Assembly: GCA_017893485.1 (NCBI GenBank)
Contig: CM030365.1
Span: 47,486,458 to 47,550,457, forward strand
DNA: 64,000 nucleotides
Origin: Hemerocallis citrina
Taxonomy: Eukaryota > Streptophyta > Magnoliopsida > Asparagales > Asphodelaceae
Direction: 5' to 3'
The translations under genes and the position numbers were made by a program. The notes under the pieces were generated by a model. The model made no database searches and was not told where the DNA came from. It saw nothing but the letters and a program-made list of their open reading frames with translations. Shown piece after piece: positions 21,700-32,552 of this stretch (within the stretch, counting starts at the first letter, position 1; every line of letters begins with the position of its first letter).

Positions 21700-23400
21700 T
21701 TGTGACTCATTGTTAAGAGTCAATAGGTCGTGGGAGCAGCTCTAGAGGTGAGTTGAAATCTGAACTGATTGTTTGAGAATTAGCAGGTTATGGGAGCAGC
21801 TTGAATGATGAGATGAGCTCCAACTTGTTGTTTAGCGTGTTACGGGAGTAACTCCAATCACGAGTTACACTACTAACTTGCTGCTTTAGAGTTAGCGAGT
21901 TGCGGGAGCAGCTCGAGTGATGAGCCGATCACCGAATCAGCAATTTGTGGGAGCAACTCTAAGGAAGAGTTGGACTCCGAACTTGCTGTTAGAGAGTTAG
22001 CGAGTTGTGGCAGCAACTCGAGTGATGAGTTGAACTCCGAACTTTCTGTTAGCGAGTTAGCGAGCTGTGATAGCAGCTTGAGTGATGAGTCGAGCTCCAA
22101 ACTTGTTATTTTTAGCAAGTAATGGGAATAGCATGAGTCATGAGTTGGAATTTGAACTGGTTGTTTTGAGAGTTAGTGAGTTGCGAGAGTATGTCGAGTG
22201 GTGAACCGATTTTCGAGCTTGTTGTTCTTTAGCATGTTGTGGGAGTAGCTTGAGTCATGAGTTGGACTCCGAACTTACTGTTAGAGAGTTACAAGTTATG
22301 AGAGCAGCTTGAGTGACGATCTGTACTTTGAATTTGGTGTTAGTGAGTTGCAGAGTAGCTCATCTCAAGAGTTGGACTCCGAACTTGCTACTTGATAGTT
22401 AGCGAGTTGCGGGAGCAGCTCGAGTGATGAGCTGAGCTCCCAACATGCTAATTTTTGGCAAGTTGTGAGAGTAGCTCGAGTCACGAGTTAGACTCCGAAC
22501 TTGTTGTTTGAAAGTTAGCAAGTTTCAGAGTAGCCCAAGTGACGAGCCGAGCTCCGAACTGGATATTTTTTAGCAAGTTGTGGGAGTAGCTCGATTCATG
22601 AGTTGGACTTCGAATTAGCGATTTGAGAGTTAGCGAGTCTTGGAAGCAGCTATAGGGACGAGTTGAGCTCTGAACTTGACATTTGCAAGTTGTGGTAATA
22701 GCGTGAGTCACGAGTTGGACTCCGAACATGTTATTTAAGAGTTAGCGAGTTGTGGGAGGAGCTCGAGTGACAACCGAGCTCCGAACTTGGTGTTAGCAAG
22801 TTGTGAGAGTAGCTCGAGTCATGAGTTGGACGCCAAACTCGTTCTTTTAGAGTTACCAATTTGTGGGAGCAGCTTTGGAGACGAACTGGACACCAAACTT
22901 GTTGTTTGAAGTTAATGAGTTGTTCATGAAGCTCGGGCGAGCGGGACTCCAAACCCATTGTTTTGATATCACAAGTTGTTGGAGTAGCACGAGTGACGAT
23001 CCAAGCTTCAAACTTGTTGTTGGCAAGTTGCAGGAGTAGCTCAAGCCACGAGTTCGACTCTCAAATTGTTGTTTGATAGTTAGCAAGTTGTGGGGAGAAT
23101 CTCGAGTGACGAGCCGAGCTCCGAACTTGTTGTTCGAAAGTTGCGGGAGTAGCTCGAGTCATGAGTTAGACTCATAACTTGTTATTTGAGCATTGGCAAG
23201 TTGTGGGAGCAGTTCAAGTGATGAGTCAACCTACGAACTTGCTATTAGCAAGTTGTAGGAGTATCTTGAATCTCAATAAGGATTCATTGTTTCAGTAGCT
23301 CGAGAGACGATTTTGAGCACCGAATGAGTTGTTGGTGTAGGTCGGGCAAGCGAGGCTCTGAACTCATTGTTTGTATCGGGAGAGTAGTACGAGAATTTTC
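21700..23400 (-). repeat. E4 3' UTR minisatellite, about 55-65-bp half-units
   Basis: More than twenty imperfect units of the form AGTTAGCGAGTTGTGGGAGC, AGCTCGAGTGATGAG and TTGGACTCCGAACTTG. Half-units pair into roughly 115-130-bp higher units. Short frames on either strand here are repeat by-products. E3 has an analogous array at 30985-31440 whose unit contains CTCGGAGTCCAACACTTGG, similar wording on the opposite strand, so these arrays are a shared trait of the two elements. Confidence 0.85.
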
Positions 23401-23492
23401 GAAGGGAATGCTGAATTATATTGAAAATCAATCTAAGTAGCAGCCTTGGTGGCTAGCTTTTATTACTTGCACTAACCGTTATAAAGGTCGGT

Positions 23493-24072
23493 TGATATGG
23501 CTAAAAATGGGATTAAATCGGAACCATTCAAATTGGGCACGAATCTTGAAGTTCATAGGGTTAAAACGGTAATTTCACCTACGGACAGGTCCCAAATGGG
23601 AACCGGGCCTCCTCTCTTGTGCCCAATAACCAGTGAACAGATCTGTTCAGCTGAGAACGGGTCCCAACCCGTTAAGGACCAGTTTAGCAGGATATGAGGA
23701 AATCATGGTTCGTCCTTATCTATTGGGGGTGGTTTTAACCACTTCTATCTGTTCACATCGGGAAGTAGAGATTCGTTCTTATCCCGAAAAAGGTCATCAC
23801 GGCGACTATAAATACCCTCTACCTCCTATCGTTACAAGGTGATGACTCTTTACCTACCTAGAGTTCTTTGAATATTCTTTTTCTGAGTATTGACAAGAGC
23901 ATCGGAGGGTGCATCGCCGGGATCCATCCTGGTGTTTCGTTCTTCATGCAGGTCAACGGGATCAGCTAGAAGCCAGCTCAGCAGCAGTGGAAGAGGTCAG
24001 ATTTGACCCATTCGAGTTCTTACGAATCCACAAATTCATCTGATTGCCCCCACACCAAAATCAGCAACAACA
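23493..24072 (+). repeat. E3 5' LTR
   Basis: Starts TGATATGGCTAAAAATGGG and ends ATCAGCAACAACA, three bases before the primer site. TATAAATA at 23807-23814 is the likely core promoter. 580 bp. The 3' copy is 552 bp and lacks a block of about 28 bp including this TATA box. Confidence 0.9.
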
Positions 24073-24075
24073 GAT

Positions 24076-24092
24076 TGGCGCCATCTGTGGGA
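24076..24092 (+). other. E3 primer binding site
   Basis: TGGCGCCATCTGTGGGA follows the 5' LTR by three bases. It shares TGGCGCC and TGTGGGA with the E2 site. The tRNA was not identified. Confidence 0.75.
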
Positions 24093-24143
24093 AACCTCGA
24101 ATAGCAACCCGACCCTCCTCCTTCAACCAAAGCCATTCCTAGC

Positions 24144-26890
24144 TATGCCTCCCAAGAGGAAGTCTGCGACCTCCAACTATAGAACAACCTCCACTCTCCC
24201 TCCTTCTCCAAAGGGTCTCCCTCCGCCTGTCCAACCGGCCCCGCAGCTCGAACAACCCATTCCATGATCCGTTCAGCAGCCACTAGGGCCCCAAGTGGTC
24301 GTAGGGGAACCCTCTCGACGGAGCCGTCAGAGGCAACCTATGCACCAGGTCCGTGTCTCCATCCACAATGCCTCCACAGATTCCATGGCCTCCCATAGCC
24401 CTCCAACACCGAAGGATCTGCGAGACATTCTCAAAAACCGGTAGAACGATCCAGATCTTCGGATCCACTGGGATGGGAGGCGGACTCGTGAAGGGAACCC
24501 TCGCCGGGAGCATCAGAGGGACAAGTCCCCCCGTAGGACAGACCGCAGAGGGTCCAACTCTCCCAGGAGACGGAGAGAGTCGCCCCAACATCGCCAGAGA
24601 AGAGGCCGATCCCTGGCTGGCCGTCCTGCACCTCGAGCTCAACGGGAGTAGGAGGCACCCGTCACGAGGGCGGAGTTCCAACAATTCTAGGAGGCGGTCC
24701 TTCGGGCACTCAACGCCGCCCCCAACAATGCCTAACAAGCTCCTAGTCCCCGGCCGGTTCCTAGCCATCGCCACCCATCTCCTGACCATCGCCGCCGCTC
24801 TCTCAATCCTCAGCCAGCTCCAGGCCATTGCCACCGCTCTTGCAGTCTTCGGCTGACCCCGAGCTATCACCGTCGTTCTATCAGTCCACGACCTACTCAA
24901 ATCTATCGCCGCCGCACCACCAGCCCTTCTCTACGTGAGGAAGAGTCTTGGGGCTCAGCGAGGCATGACTGAAGGGCGGACTCGGTCTACCGCCGTCTCC
25001 ACGAGATGGAGAGGCGCCTTGGCCAGCTAGATAGAGATGAAGAGCAACGGGCGAGGAACCTCCGCCCAAGCAGGCCCCCTTTCTCCCGCACTGTCATGGA
25101 GGCACCCGTTCCTGAGAACTTCAAGCCTCCACATCGAGAGTCGGACCCCGTTGATCACATCGAGAGTTTCAAAACTCTCATGATGATCCATCATGCCTCC
25201 GACGCTCTTCTATGCAAGACCTTCCCGGCCACTTTCAAAGGGCCCACTCAGGAGTGGTATTCCCGACTTGCTCCGACATCCATCTTCTCCTTCGACCAGT
25301 TCGAAGGCCTCTTTCTCACACATTTCGTGAGCAGCCACCGCTTCGAGAAGACGAGCACCTCATTGCTCTTCCTCAGCCAAAAGAAGGGCGAACAGCTGAA
25401 GGATTATGTCAAGCGGTTCACCGCAGAAGCTAGGTCCATCGCCTCCCTGGATTAGTCAGTAGCTTCGGCTGCTTTCCAGTCAATGTCATCAACCCTGATC
25501 TCAGGGCATCCCTGGCCCAGGGCCAGTTGTGCGACCGCCCAGGCCCACTTCAGGGGAGGGGCCCAATTTTTTTAAAATATAATGAATTAATGGTCTTATA
25601 ATTATTATAATGAATTAATGGGTTTGCAATTAATTTTTAGGGGAGGGCCAAATTTAGTAATCTCTCTCTCTGTTTCAGTGTCACTTCAACTTCTTCAATT
25701 TTTTTTTTGTCTAGCCTCTTCGTCTTCTTCAAATTCTTTCTCACTCTCTCTCTCCCCTTCCGGCATCTTCAGATCTTCTTCAAATTGTCATTTGAGAATT
25801 TTCGTTTGTTTCTTTACAGAGTTTTTTTCTTAGCAAGAGTTGTTGTTGGAGTTGTAGTCATGGTGTCTCGGATATCAAAGGCGTAGTTGGAGTTGTTGGT
25901 CTTCTTAGCAGGACTGCATGAGTTATTGGTCTTCTTGGCACTACTCTGGTAGTTCAGCCATCTCATGTTGTTTTTTTTTAAATAATAGAATTGAGAATCT
26001 CTTTTGTGGGTTTAAGAGGTACTGAGGTAGAAATCACTCCAACAATAATATTGTTGATTGATTTTATTGTTAGGCAAGCTTAGTGACCAACTAAAATTTG
26101 AAGCTTATTTATATGATAAGCTTGATTCCTGGGCCCTGGCCTTATATTTTAGATGAGATGTGATTTTTTTTTTGCAGGTGCAATAGTCGCTGTCAATATG
26201 CTTAATGAAAAATATGGAGTATTTAGTGTCATAAAGCAAAACAAAGGTAATCTTTATTTTTCTGGGTATTGTTTTTATGTCCCCCGCCGTTATATTATAT
26301 TAATATATATAAAAATACATGCGTGTTTATAAACGACCCATTTTTTTTGCCCAGGCCTTAAATACCTCAGGACCGGCCCTGCCCTGGCCAATAAGCGTCC
26401 TCGGGACTTCTTCGAGCTCCTCCTCAGGAGCACGAAGTATATCCGAGCTGAAGAGGCTCTGAATCGCCCCACTCTAGAGGGGTCATCTTTCGGGAACAAA
26501 CAAAAGACTGCTGAGGAAGAAGGAGCTAAGAAGCTCTAAAAAGACAACAGAGCTGAACGGTGCCCTCTCCCCCGCTTCAAAAAGTTCACTCCGCTCAATG
26601 CGAGTGTTTCCGCCATCTTAATGGAATTTGGGAATGAGGATATTTTACCGCCATCTCCAAAGATGAACACTCCCGGGAAGAAGAGAAACCGGGATAAGTG
26701 GTGTCGTTTCCACCGGAAACATGGGCACGACATAGATGAATGTCGGGCCTTAAAGGACAAAATTGAAGCCCTTATTCAGAGAGGGCAGCTTGCTCGTTCC
26801 GTGAGGAGGGACAGAGCTGATCAACCTCTACCCCCTAGGGGGGCTAACAGACAAACCAAGCAACTTGCGGAGACTCCGGAGGACGAAGCA
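24144..26890 (+). pseudogene. E3 gag, broken and interrupted by a hAT element
   Basis: Starts plausibly at ATG 24144 (MPPKRKSATSNYRTT). The N-terminal half has several stops (for example near 24264 and 24440). The capsid core is open at 25006-25455: MERRLGQLDRDEEQRARN, FKTLMMIHHASDALLCKTFP, FEKTSTSLLFLSQKKGEQ, ending with TAG at 25453-25455. Homology then runs to 25517, where the hAT element interrupts it, and resumes at 26390 (NKRPRDFFELLLRSTKYIRA). The C-terminal zinc finger is WCRFHRKHGHDIDECRALK at about 26698-26757. Remaining parts overlap the start of the protease frame. Packaging protein of the element; not functional. Confidence 0.87.
25518..26381. mobile_element. Non-autonomous hAT element in E3 gag
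   Basis: 864 bp, ends CAGGGCCAG and CCGGCCCTG (inverted repeats with one mismatch), flanked by a perfect 8-bp target duplication CCCTGGCC (25510-25517 and 26382-26389). CAGGG-type termini with 8-bp duplications define hAT elements. No transposase or BED/dimerisation segment is visible. Near the left end AATGAATTAATGG is duplicated (25580-25620). Removing the insert and one TSD restores gag continuity. Confidence 0.9.
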
Positions 26891-26899
26891 GTGGCCATC

Positions 26900-27775
26900 C
26901 TACACCTTATACACGGAGGCCCAATGGGGGGAGTTTCCAACTCCTCCCGAAAAGCCTTTGTTCGGGAGGTGAACGCCGTGCAGAGCCATCCCCCTCCGAA
27001 GGGTCTTGGGGTCCCTGTCACGTTCTCTAATAGAAACTTGGAGGGCGTCTGCACACCCCATTGCGATGCCCTCGTTATTAATCTCCGAATGGCCAACTTC
27101 GACGTCCACTTGGTTTTGGTGGACAATGGTAGCTCGGTTAATATCCTTTTCTTGGAGGCGTTCAAGGGCCTCCAGCTGTCGAGGGATCGGCTCAAGCCTG
27201 CAGGCTACACTCTTCATGGATTCACTGGGGTGCCAGTGACGATCGAGGGAGTTATAACCCTCAACGTGACCGCTAGCAAAATCCCGGTCACTCGCATAGA
27301 GCCGATGGACTTCATGGTGGTGGATGTGAAGGCCACCTACAATGTTATCCTGGGTCGACCCGGTCTCGCCGCGCTCCAGGCCATCCCTTTAGCTTACCAC
27401 ATGAAGATGAAGTTCCCCACTCCCGCAGGGGTTGGAGAAGTGAGAGGGAGTCAGGAGGCGGCTCGCAAGTGTTATATGACCTCGATGGGAGGCCCAATCC
27501 TCTCTTTAGAAGCCCTCGAATTCCCTACCGAAAAATAGCCAGACCATCTCTGAGCCGGCGGATGAGCTAGAGGAAGTGGTTTTCTCAGAAGAAGACGCCA
27601 CCAAGATGTTCCGGATTAGCAAGGCACTTTCCCCCTCTACTAAGAAAGACATCTCCCAATGCATCGGGGAGAAGCACGATCTCTTCGCTTGGACCGCGGC
27701 GGATATACCAGGGATCTCAGAGGAGCTCTTAATGCACCACCTTAGTGTCTCCCCGGGAGTCAAGCCCGCCTAGCA
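26900..27775 (+). pseudogene. E3 protease and linker to RT
   Basis: Best-preserved protease in the window. The frame open from 26621 to 27538 carries HCDALVINLRM, then the active-site box VLVDNGSSVNILFLEAF with the catalytic Asp present, TLHGFTGVPVTIEGVITLNV, and ILGRPGLAALQ. A TAG at 27536-27538 ends the frame. The linker to RT continues in another frame from 27576 (DLFAWTAADIPGISEELLMHH) to a TAG near 27773. It would process the polyprotein if the downstream frames were open. Confidence 0.85.
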
Positions 27776-28580
27776 GAAGCGACGCAAGTTCGCTCCCAAG
27801 TGACAATAAGCAATCAAAGAGGAGGTCGAGAAGCTCCTGAATGCCCGATTTATCCAGGAGGTGAACTACCCCAAATGGCTATTCAATGTGGTGATGGTCA
27901 AGAAAGCCAATGGGAGCTTGAGGATATGCATTGATTTTACCGACCTCAACAAGGCGTGCCCGAAGGATCCATTTCCCCTTCTAAGAGTCGATGCTCTGAT
28001 CGATGCGACCTCCAGGCACGAGCTGCTCAGCTTCATGGACGCCTTCTCGTGGTACAACCGGATCCGTATGTTCCCTCCCAACATCCCGAAGACCTCATTC
28101 GTGACCGATTAGGGCCTATATTGCTACCGGGTCATGACGTTCGGCTTGAAGAACATGGGAGCTACATACCAGCACCTTGTGAATAGGGTCTTCTGAGACT
28201 AGATTGGAAGTCTACGTAGATGACATGTTGGTCAAGCGCATCCGAGGGCAGGAACATGCCCTCAACCTCCAGGAAGCATTCGGGGTGCTGAGGAGGCACA
28301 ACATGAGGCTGAATCCGAGCAAGTGTGCGTTCGGAGTCTCATCCGGCAAGTTCTTAGGGTTCATGTTTAGCCAGAGGGGCATAGAGGCCAACCCCGAGAA
28401 GATCCAAGCCATTCTGAAAATGGCTCCCCCCCTCTAGTGTTAAAGATATACAGAGGCTCACTGGGCGCCTCGCGGCGATTGGGTGCTTCCTCTCCAAATC
28501 CGGGGAGAAGTGCCTTCCGTTTTTCAAGGCCCTCAGGGGGGTTAAAGGCTTCGAATGGGGGCAATCTCAACAAGAGTCAT
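27776..28580 (+). pseudogene. E3 reverse transcriptase, broken
   Basis: Palm and fingers are readable: EEVEKLLNARFIQEVNYPKW, NVVMVKKANGSLRICIDFTD, LNKACPKDPF, LLSFMDAFSWYNRI. Stops interrupt at 27799-27803 (TGA, TAA in the KFAPK segment), 28112 (TAG after SFVTD) and near 28195 (TGA/TAG). The catalytic box YVDDMLVK is intact in an open frame at 28204-28437. The frame shifts after MAPPL near 28430 and the RNase H region continues out of frame. Confidence 0.88.
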
Positions 28581-29040
28581 TTGACCAGCTCAAGACATAC
28601 TTAGCCACCCCCCCCACTCTTGAGCAAGCCAAGGCCCGAAGAGGTCCTCTACCTATACCTCGCCGCTTCGGAGCAGACCCTTAGCGCTGTCTTGGTAAGA
28701 GAAGAAGATAGGACACAAAGGCCCATCTACTACGTGAGTAAGGTCCTCTGGGGTGCTGAGCTCCATTACCCGAAGCTGGAGAAGATGGCCCTTGCATTGG
28801 TTATGGCGACTAGGAAACTCTGACCGTACTTTCAGTCTCATTCGGTGGTAGTTCTTACCGACCAACCGCTGAAGCAGGTGCTCCACAGGCCAGAAATGTC
28901 GGGCCACTTGATGAAGTGGTCCATAGAGCTGAGCCAGCATGACATCAGCTACCAACCCAGAACTGCTATCAAGGTGCAAGCCCTAGCAGAATTCATTGTG
29001 GAGAGCACTATCCCCAACCCCTGCGAGTCGGCTATCGAAC
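28581..29040 (+). pseudogene. E3 RNase H (first domain), broken
   Basis: The usual Ty3/gypsy RNase H reads LYLAASEQTLSAVLVREEDR, IYYVSKVLWGAELHYPKLEK, MALALVMATRKL, then a TGA at 28821-28823. Homology continues directly (VVLTDQPLKQVLHRPEMSGH, LMKWSIELSQHDISYQPR). It degrades RNA in RNA-DNA hybrids during reverse transcription. The first catalytic Asp position reads LAASE, as is usual in Tat, where the second RNase H compensates. Confidence 0.82.
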
Positions 29041-29440
29041 CCCTGGTTTGGACCATTTATGTGTGGATCCTCTTGTGCTGACGAAAGTGGGGCTGGCATC
29101 ATCTTGACCGGCCCAGACGCTTTCGTCCTGCAATACTTCCTCCGCTTAAACTTTCTTGCATCGAACAACGAAGCAGGGTATGAGGCCCTCACAGCGGGGC
29201 TCTATATGGCTCGTAAGGCAGGAGCCAAGCGCTTCAGAGTCTTCAGTGATTCACAGTTGGTCATCAACCAAGTTTCGGGGGAATACGAAGCAAGGGATGA
29301 CCGCACGACCAAGTACTTGGCGAAGGTTAAGGGGCTATTAGCCTTATTCGAAGACGTTCAACTCCAGTGCGTCCCTCGAGAGGAAAACGTACAAGCGGAT
29401 GTCCTCTCCAAGCTCGCCTCCTCCCTCCAGGGTTTGGAAC
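29041..29440 (+). pseudogene. E3 second (archaeal-type) RNase H
   Basis: Frame open from 28996 to 29808. Between the first RNase H and integrase lies a second RNase H-like domain: GAGIILTGPDAFVLQYFLRL, then NNEAGYEALTAGLYMARKAG, FRVFSDSQLVINQVSGEYEA and VPREENVQADVLSKLAS. The Glu (NNEAGYEAL), Asp (VFSDSQL) and distal Asp (NVQADVLS) positions of the fold are present; the N-terminal strand with the first Asp is disturbed near 29078 (TGA in the alternative frame). This duplicated RNase H is the hallmark that separates Tat from Athila and chromoviruses. Confidence 0.82.
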
Positions 29441-30770
29441 AGACCGTCTTGATAGAGGTCCTCCTCAGACCAAGTATCGAGGAAGACAGCTTCGAGCCAA
29501 TGGAGACTATGCCCCTCACACTTAGCGAGAATTGGATGAAGCCCTTACTTGAGTACCTTAGAGATGGAGTTCTTCTAGAAGACCTAAAGGAGGCGAGAAG
29601 GATCAGGACAATAGCCGAGTGGTACACACTTCTTGATGGAGCCATGTACAAACGCTCATACACTCAGATTGACGGCCGACCCTTCCTGAGGTGTCTCTCC
29701 CCCGAGGAAGCGCTCTATGCCTTGAAGAAGGCCCATGATGGTATGTTCGGCGTGCACCTGGGAGCGAGATCCCTCATCCGTAAACTCTTAAATTATGGCT
29801 ACTTCTAGCCCACACTACTGAGTGACTCTGAGGAGTACGTCCGTCGGTGCGACTCCTGCCAGAGATTTGCCCCGACCCTTCGCCTACCTCAAGCCTAGCT
29901 CACCTCCTTGGCGAGCCCCATCCCTTTTGCAATGTGGGGGATGGACTTACTCAGACCATTCCCTTCGGCACCAGGCTAACTGAAGTTCCTGGTCGTGGCG
30001 ATAGACTACTTCACCAAGTGGATCGAAGCCGAACCCCTCGCAACGATCATTAAGAATAAGGTTCAGAAGTTCTTTTGGAAGAACATTATTTACCACTTCG
30101 GTGTGCCCCGTGTCCTCGTAACCGACAACGGAACCCAGTTCGCGGGGGCTATGTTTCGCAACTTTTGTACCGATCTTGGTATCCAACAGCGGTTCTCTTC
30201 AATATCCCACCCTCAGTCCAACGGCCAAGTGGAGAACGCCAATCGACAGATACTCTCCGACTTGAAGAAGAGGCTCGACAAGTCCACAAAGGGACTATGG
30301 GTCGAACAGTTGCCCAACGTGCTTTGAAACTATCGCACCACTAAGAGGACTCCGACGGGGGAGTCTCCCTTCAACCTCACTTACGACTCTGAAGCCATCA
30401 TTCCCCTGGAGGTCAGCCCACCCTCAGATTGATCGCCTACAAAGAAGAGCAGAATGCGAACCAGCTCCGTAACAGCTTGGATCTCATCGACGATGTCCGC
30501 AAAAGAGCTTCTATCTGGCAGGAGACCTACCGGTGTAGGATAATGCAATATTACAACAAGAAGGTCCGTCCTGCTAATCTCAAAGAGGGGGACCTAGTTC
30601 TCCGAAAGCTATCAATCTCTCTTCCAAGCAAGAAGGGCAAGCTAGCACCTAATTGGGAAGGTTCATATAGGGTCTCCAGAGTTATTCGCCTAGGCATGTA
30701 TCAACTCGAAGACCCGGGGGGCAGGAGAATACCGAGGACATGGATCGCAGAGCACTTGATGAAGTACTAA
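29441..30770 (+). pseudogene. E3 integrase, broken
   Basis: The HHCC domain is visible: LKKAHDGMFGVHLGARSLIR then CDSCQRFAPT, interrupted by a TAG at 29806-29808. The core has all three acidic residues: WGMDLLRPF near 29940, VLVTDNGTQFAGAMF near 30118, and SNGQVENANRQILSDL near 30220. Stops lie near 29898, 29980 and 30325 (TGA). The C-terminal domain reads KLAPNWEGSYRVSRVIRLG and ends ...AEHLMKY with TAA at 30768-30770. No chromodomain follows, as expected for Tat. Confidence 0.88.
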
Positions 30771-30984
30771 GAGGGTGTCTAAACACCACTCCAAGCAACT
30801 TCCCCAAGAGCACTCCATAAAACATGTCAAATTTTTTTTTATTTTCCTTATCAAAGTGTAAGAGCGGCTCACAACTTAGAAGCGGCTGCCTAATTGATTT
30901 CAATAAAAGCAATCTATCCCCGCAAGTTCTCTATTTTGAGCATTCTAATTGTACTACTTTGGCGCTTACAAATTTTTTTTTGCA

Positions 30985-31440
30985 TTAAAACGGTACGCTC
31001 GGAGTCCAACACTTGGTTTGATTCCACTTCAACTACTTGCTTTTAAGCGAGTACGAAGTGGTTCACCATTCGAGATTGCTCCCACGGCTACTAATATCTT
31101 CAAACGACACGCTCGGAGTCCAACACTTGGTTCTATTCCGCTTCAGCTACTTGCTTTTAACCGAGTACGAAGTGGTTCACCATTCGGAATTGCTCCCACG
31201 GCTGTTGATATTTTCTGAACGACACTCTTGGAGTCCAATACTTGGTTCGACTCCGCTTCAACTACTTGCTTTTAAGTGAGTACGAAGTGGTTCACCATTC
31301 AGAATTGCTCCTACAGCTGTTGATAATCTCTAAACGACAAGTTCGGAGTCCAACACTTAGTTCGACGCAATTTTTGATACTTGCGAATGAGTGAGTACAA
31401 AGTGGCTCACCATCCGGAATGGCTCTTGCAACTGTTGACA
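30985..31440 (+). repeat. E3 post-integrase tandem repeat, about 116-bp unit
   Basis: Four imperfect units starting near 30993, 31110, 31226 and 31342. Each has CTCGGAGTCCAACACTTGGT, TACTTGCTTTTAA, GAGTACGAAGTGGTTCACCA and TTGCTCCYACRGCT in this order. Short ORFs across it (30949-31279) are repeat by-products. Non-coding 3' UTR array. Confidence 0.88.
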
Positions 31441-31694
31441 ATCGCAAACGCTAGCAAAACACAAGTTCAAGAGTCAAGTACTATTTCATTAAAGTTTGAG
31501 ATACAAGTCTAATTACAAACCAACAACTCATTTTTACATCGACATACAAAACTTGTGAAACAAACATTACAAAATTACAGAGAGCTACGTTAACCCCAAC
31601 TAGGGAGTGGGACACTTCTATTAAGAGACAACCGAGGTTGACGAGCACTGAACTGATATGGCCTCACTTCCGTGGAGATATCTAGACCGGCGAG

Positions 31695-32234
31695 CTATGT
31701 TCCGTCTTCGGCGCCTAACAGCCTAAGTGTCACCCCAGCAGATGCTCCGCTTGACGAGCCGGCCACTCCGCTCTGTGCTCCCCGGGGCACCTTGAGATGG
31801 GGGCGAGCGTAAAGCCAACTCGTGGAACGGCCTTCTTGGGAGTACTTACCTCGAGGACAAGAGGTGGTTCTGACGTTCCTCCCCTCGGACAGCCATCGTA
31901 GCCGACGGTTCTCTGCCTCTAGCTCTACGACCCGTTTCTTCAGTGAGTCATCCGTTACTCTAATTTTTAGCTGAGGCATTTGGCTAGAGCTGCCCTGATG
32001 AGAAGCTACGGTAATAACCCTCCAAAGGTGCGCTGCTTCCAAGCTCTTCTCGAGCATGACGTTCTTTAACCCCTCTCGTTCGGCCCTGACCTCGAACAAG
32101 GATTGAAGAAGATACTTGAGCTGCAGGCCTTGGCTGAAGGCCATCGAGGGACAAGTCTCCTCTCCATCGGGGGGCACTTCGCGGGCCTTCTTTTTTAGAC
32201 GCTTTAGCTCGGAGTCACGACGAGCCAACATCAT
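31695..32234 (-). CDS. E3 antisense ORF 2, coiled-coil protein of unknown function
   Basis: A 179-codon open frame on the minus strand, antisense to the element, with a stop just upstream of its region. It is rich in charged and Leu residues: MLARRDSELKRLKKKAREV, LFEVRAEREGLKNVMLEKSL, SLKKRVVELEAENRRLRWL suggest coiled coil. The C-terminal third is Ser/Gly/Arg-rich. I do not recognise a domain. It lies downstream of the larger antisense gene (stop 32553) and could be a second gene or a detached 3' exon of it. Uninterrupted length inside a decayed element is notable, but repeat-free coding status is unproven. Confidence 0.45.
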   Translation of the reverse strand: MMLARRDSELKRLKKKAREVPPDGEETCPSMAFSQGLQLKYLLQSLFEVRAEREGLKNVMLEKSLEAAHLWRVITVASHQGSSSQMPQLKIRVTDDSLKKRVVELEAENRRLRWLSEGRNVRTTSCPRGKYSQEGRSTSWLYARPHLKVPRGAQSGVAGSSSGASAGVTLRLLGAEDGT

Positions 32235-32552
32235 CTTAAGGTGGTTCAGCTCCTGACTTGGCTTTGAAAAGCCTTTCTAGAGTCCGAGCGAGCCCCAACC
32301 TCGTTACCCCTAGACCAGACCTGAGGCATGCTACTTCAGCCATCTGAGGCACTTCAACAATTTGTAATGCTTCGCCGATCTGAAAAAGGCCAGATATGAA
32401 GATACTAAGTTTAAACGGCTCCTATAGGACAACTCAGAGACAGTTCGACGCAACTACAACACTTAGTCAAAAAAAGCTTTTCATTTCATTGATTGCAAAA
32501 TGCGGTGGCCATTCCGCAATAAGGCAATACAAATATTTTTAAAAAAATGAAC

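Noticed and set aside
21873..23086. Leu/Ser-rich minus-strand frames
   Set aside because: They are read through the E4 3' UTR minisatellite and reflect its unit, not a gene.
24283..24900. 205-codon minus-strand frame in E3 gag
   Set aside because: GC-rich antisense of the gag N-terminal region; the sense strand has recognisable gag wording and no domain appears in antisense.
30949..31279. Two short overlapping frames with repeated peptides
   Set aside because: By-products of the 116-bp tandem repeat in E3.
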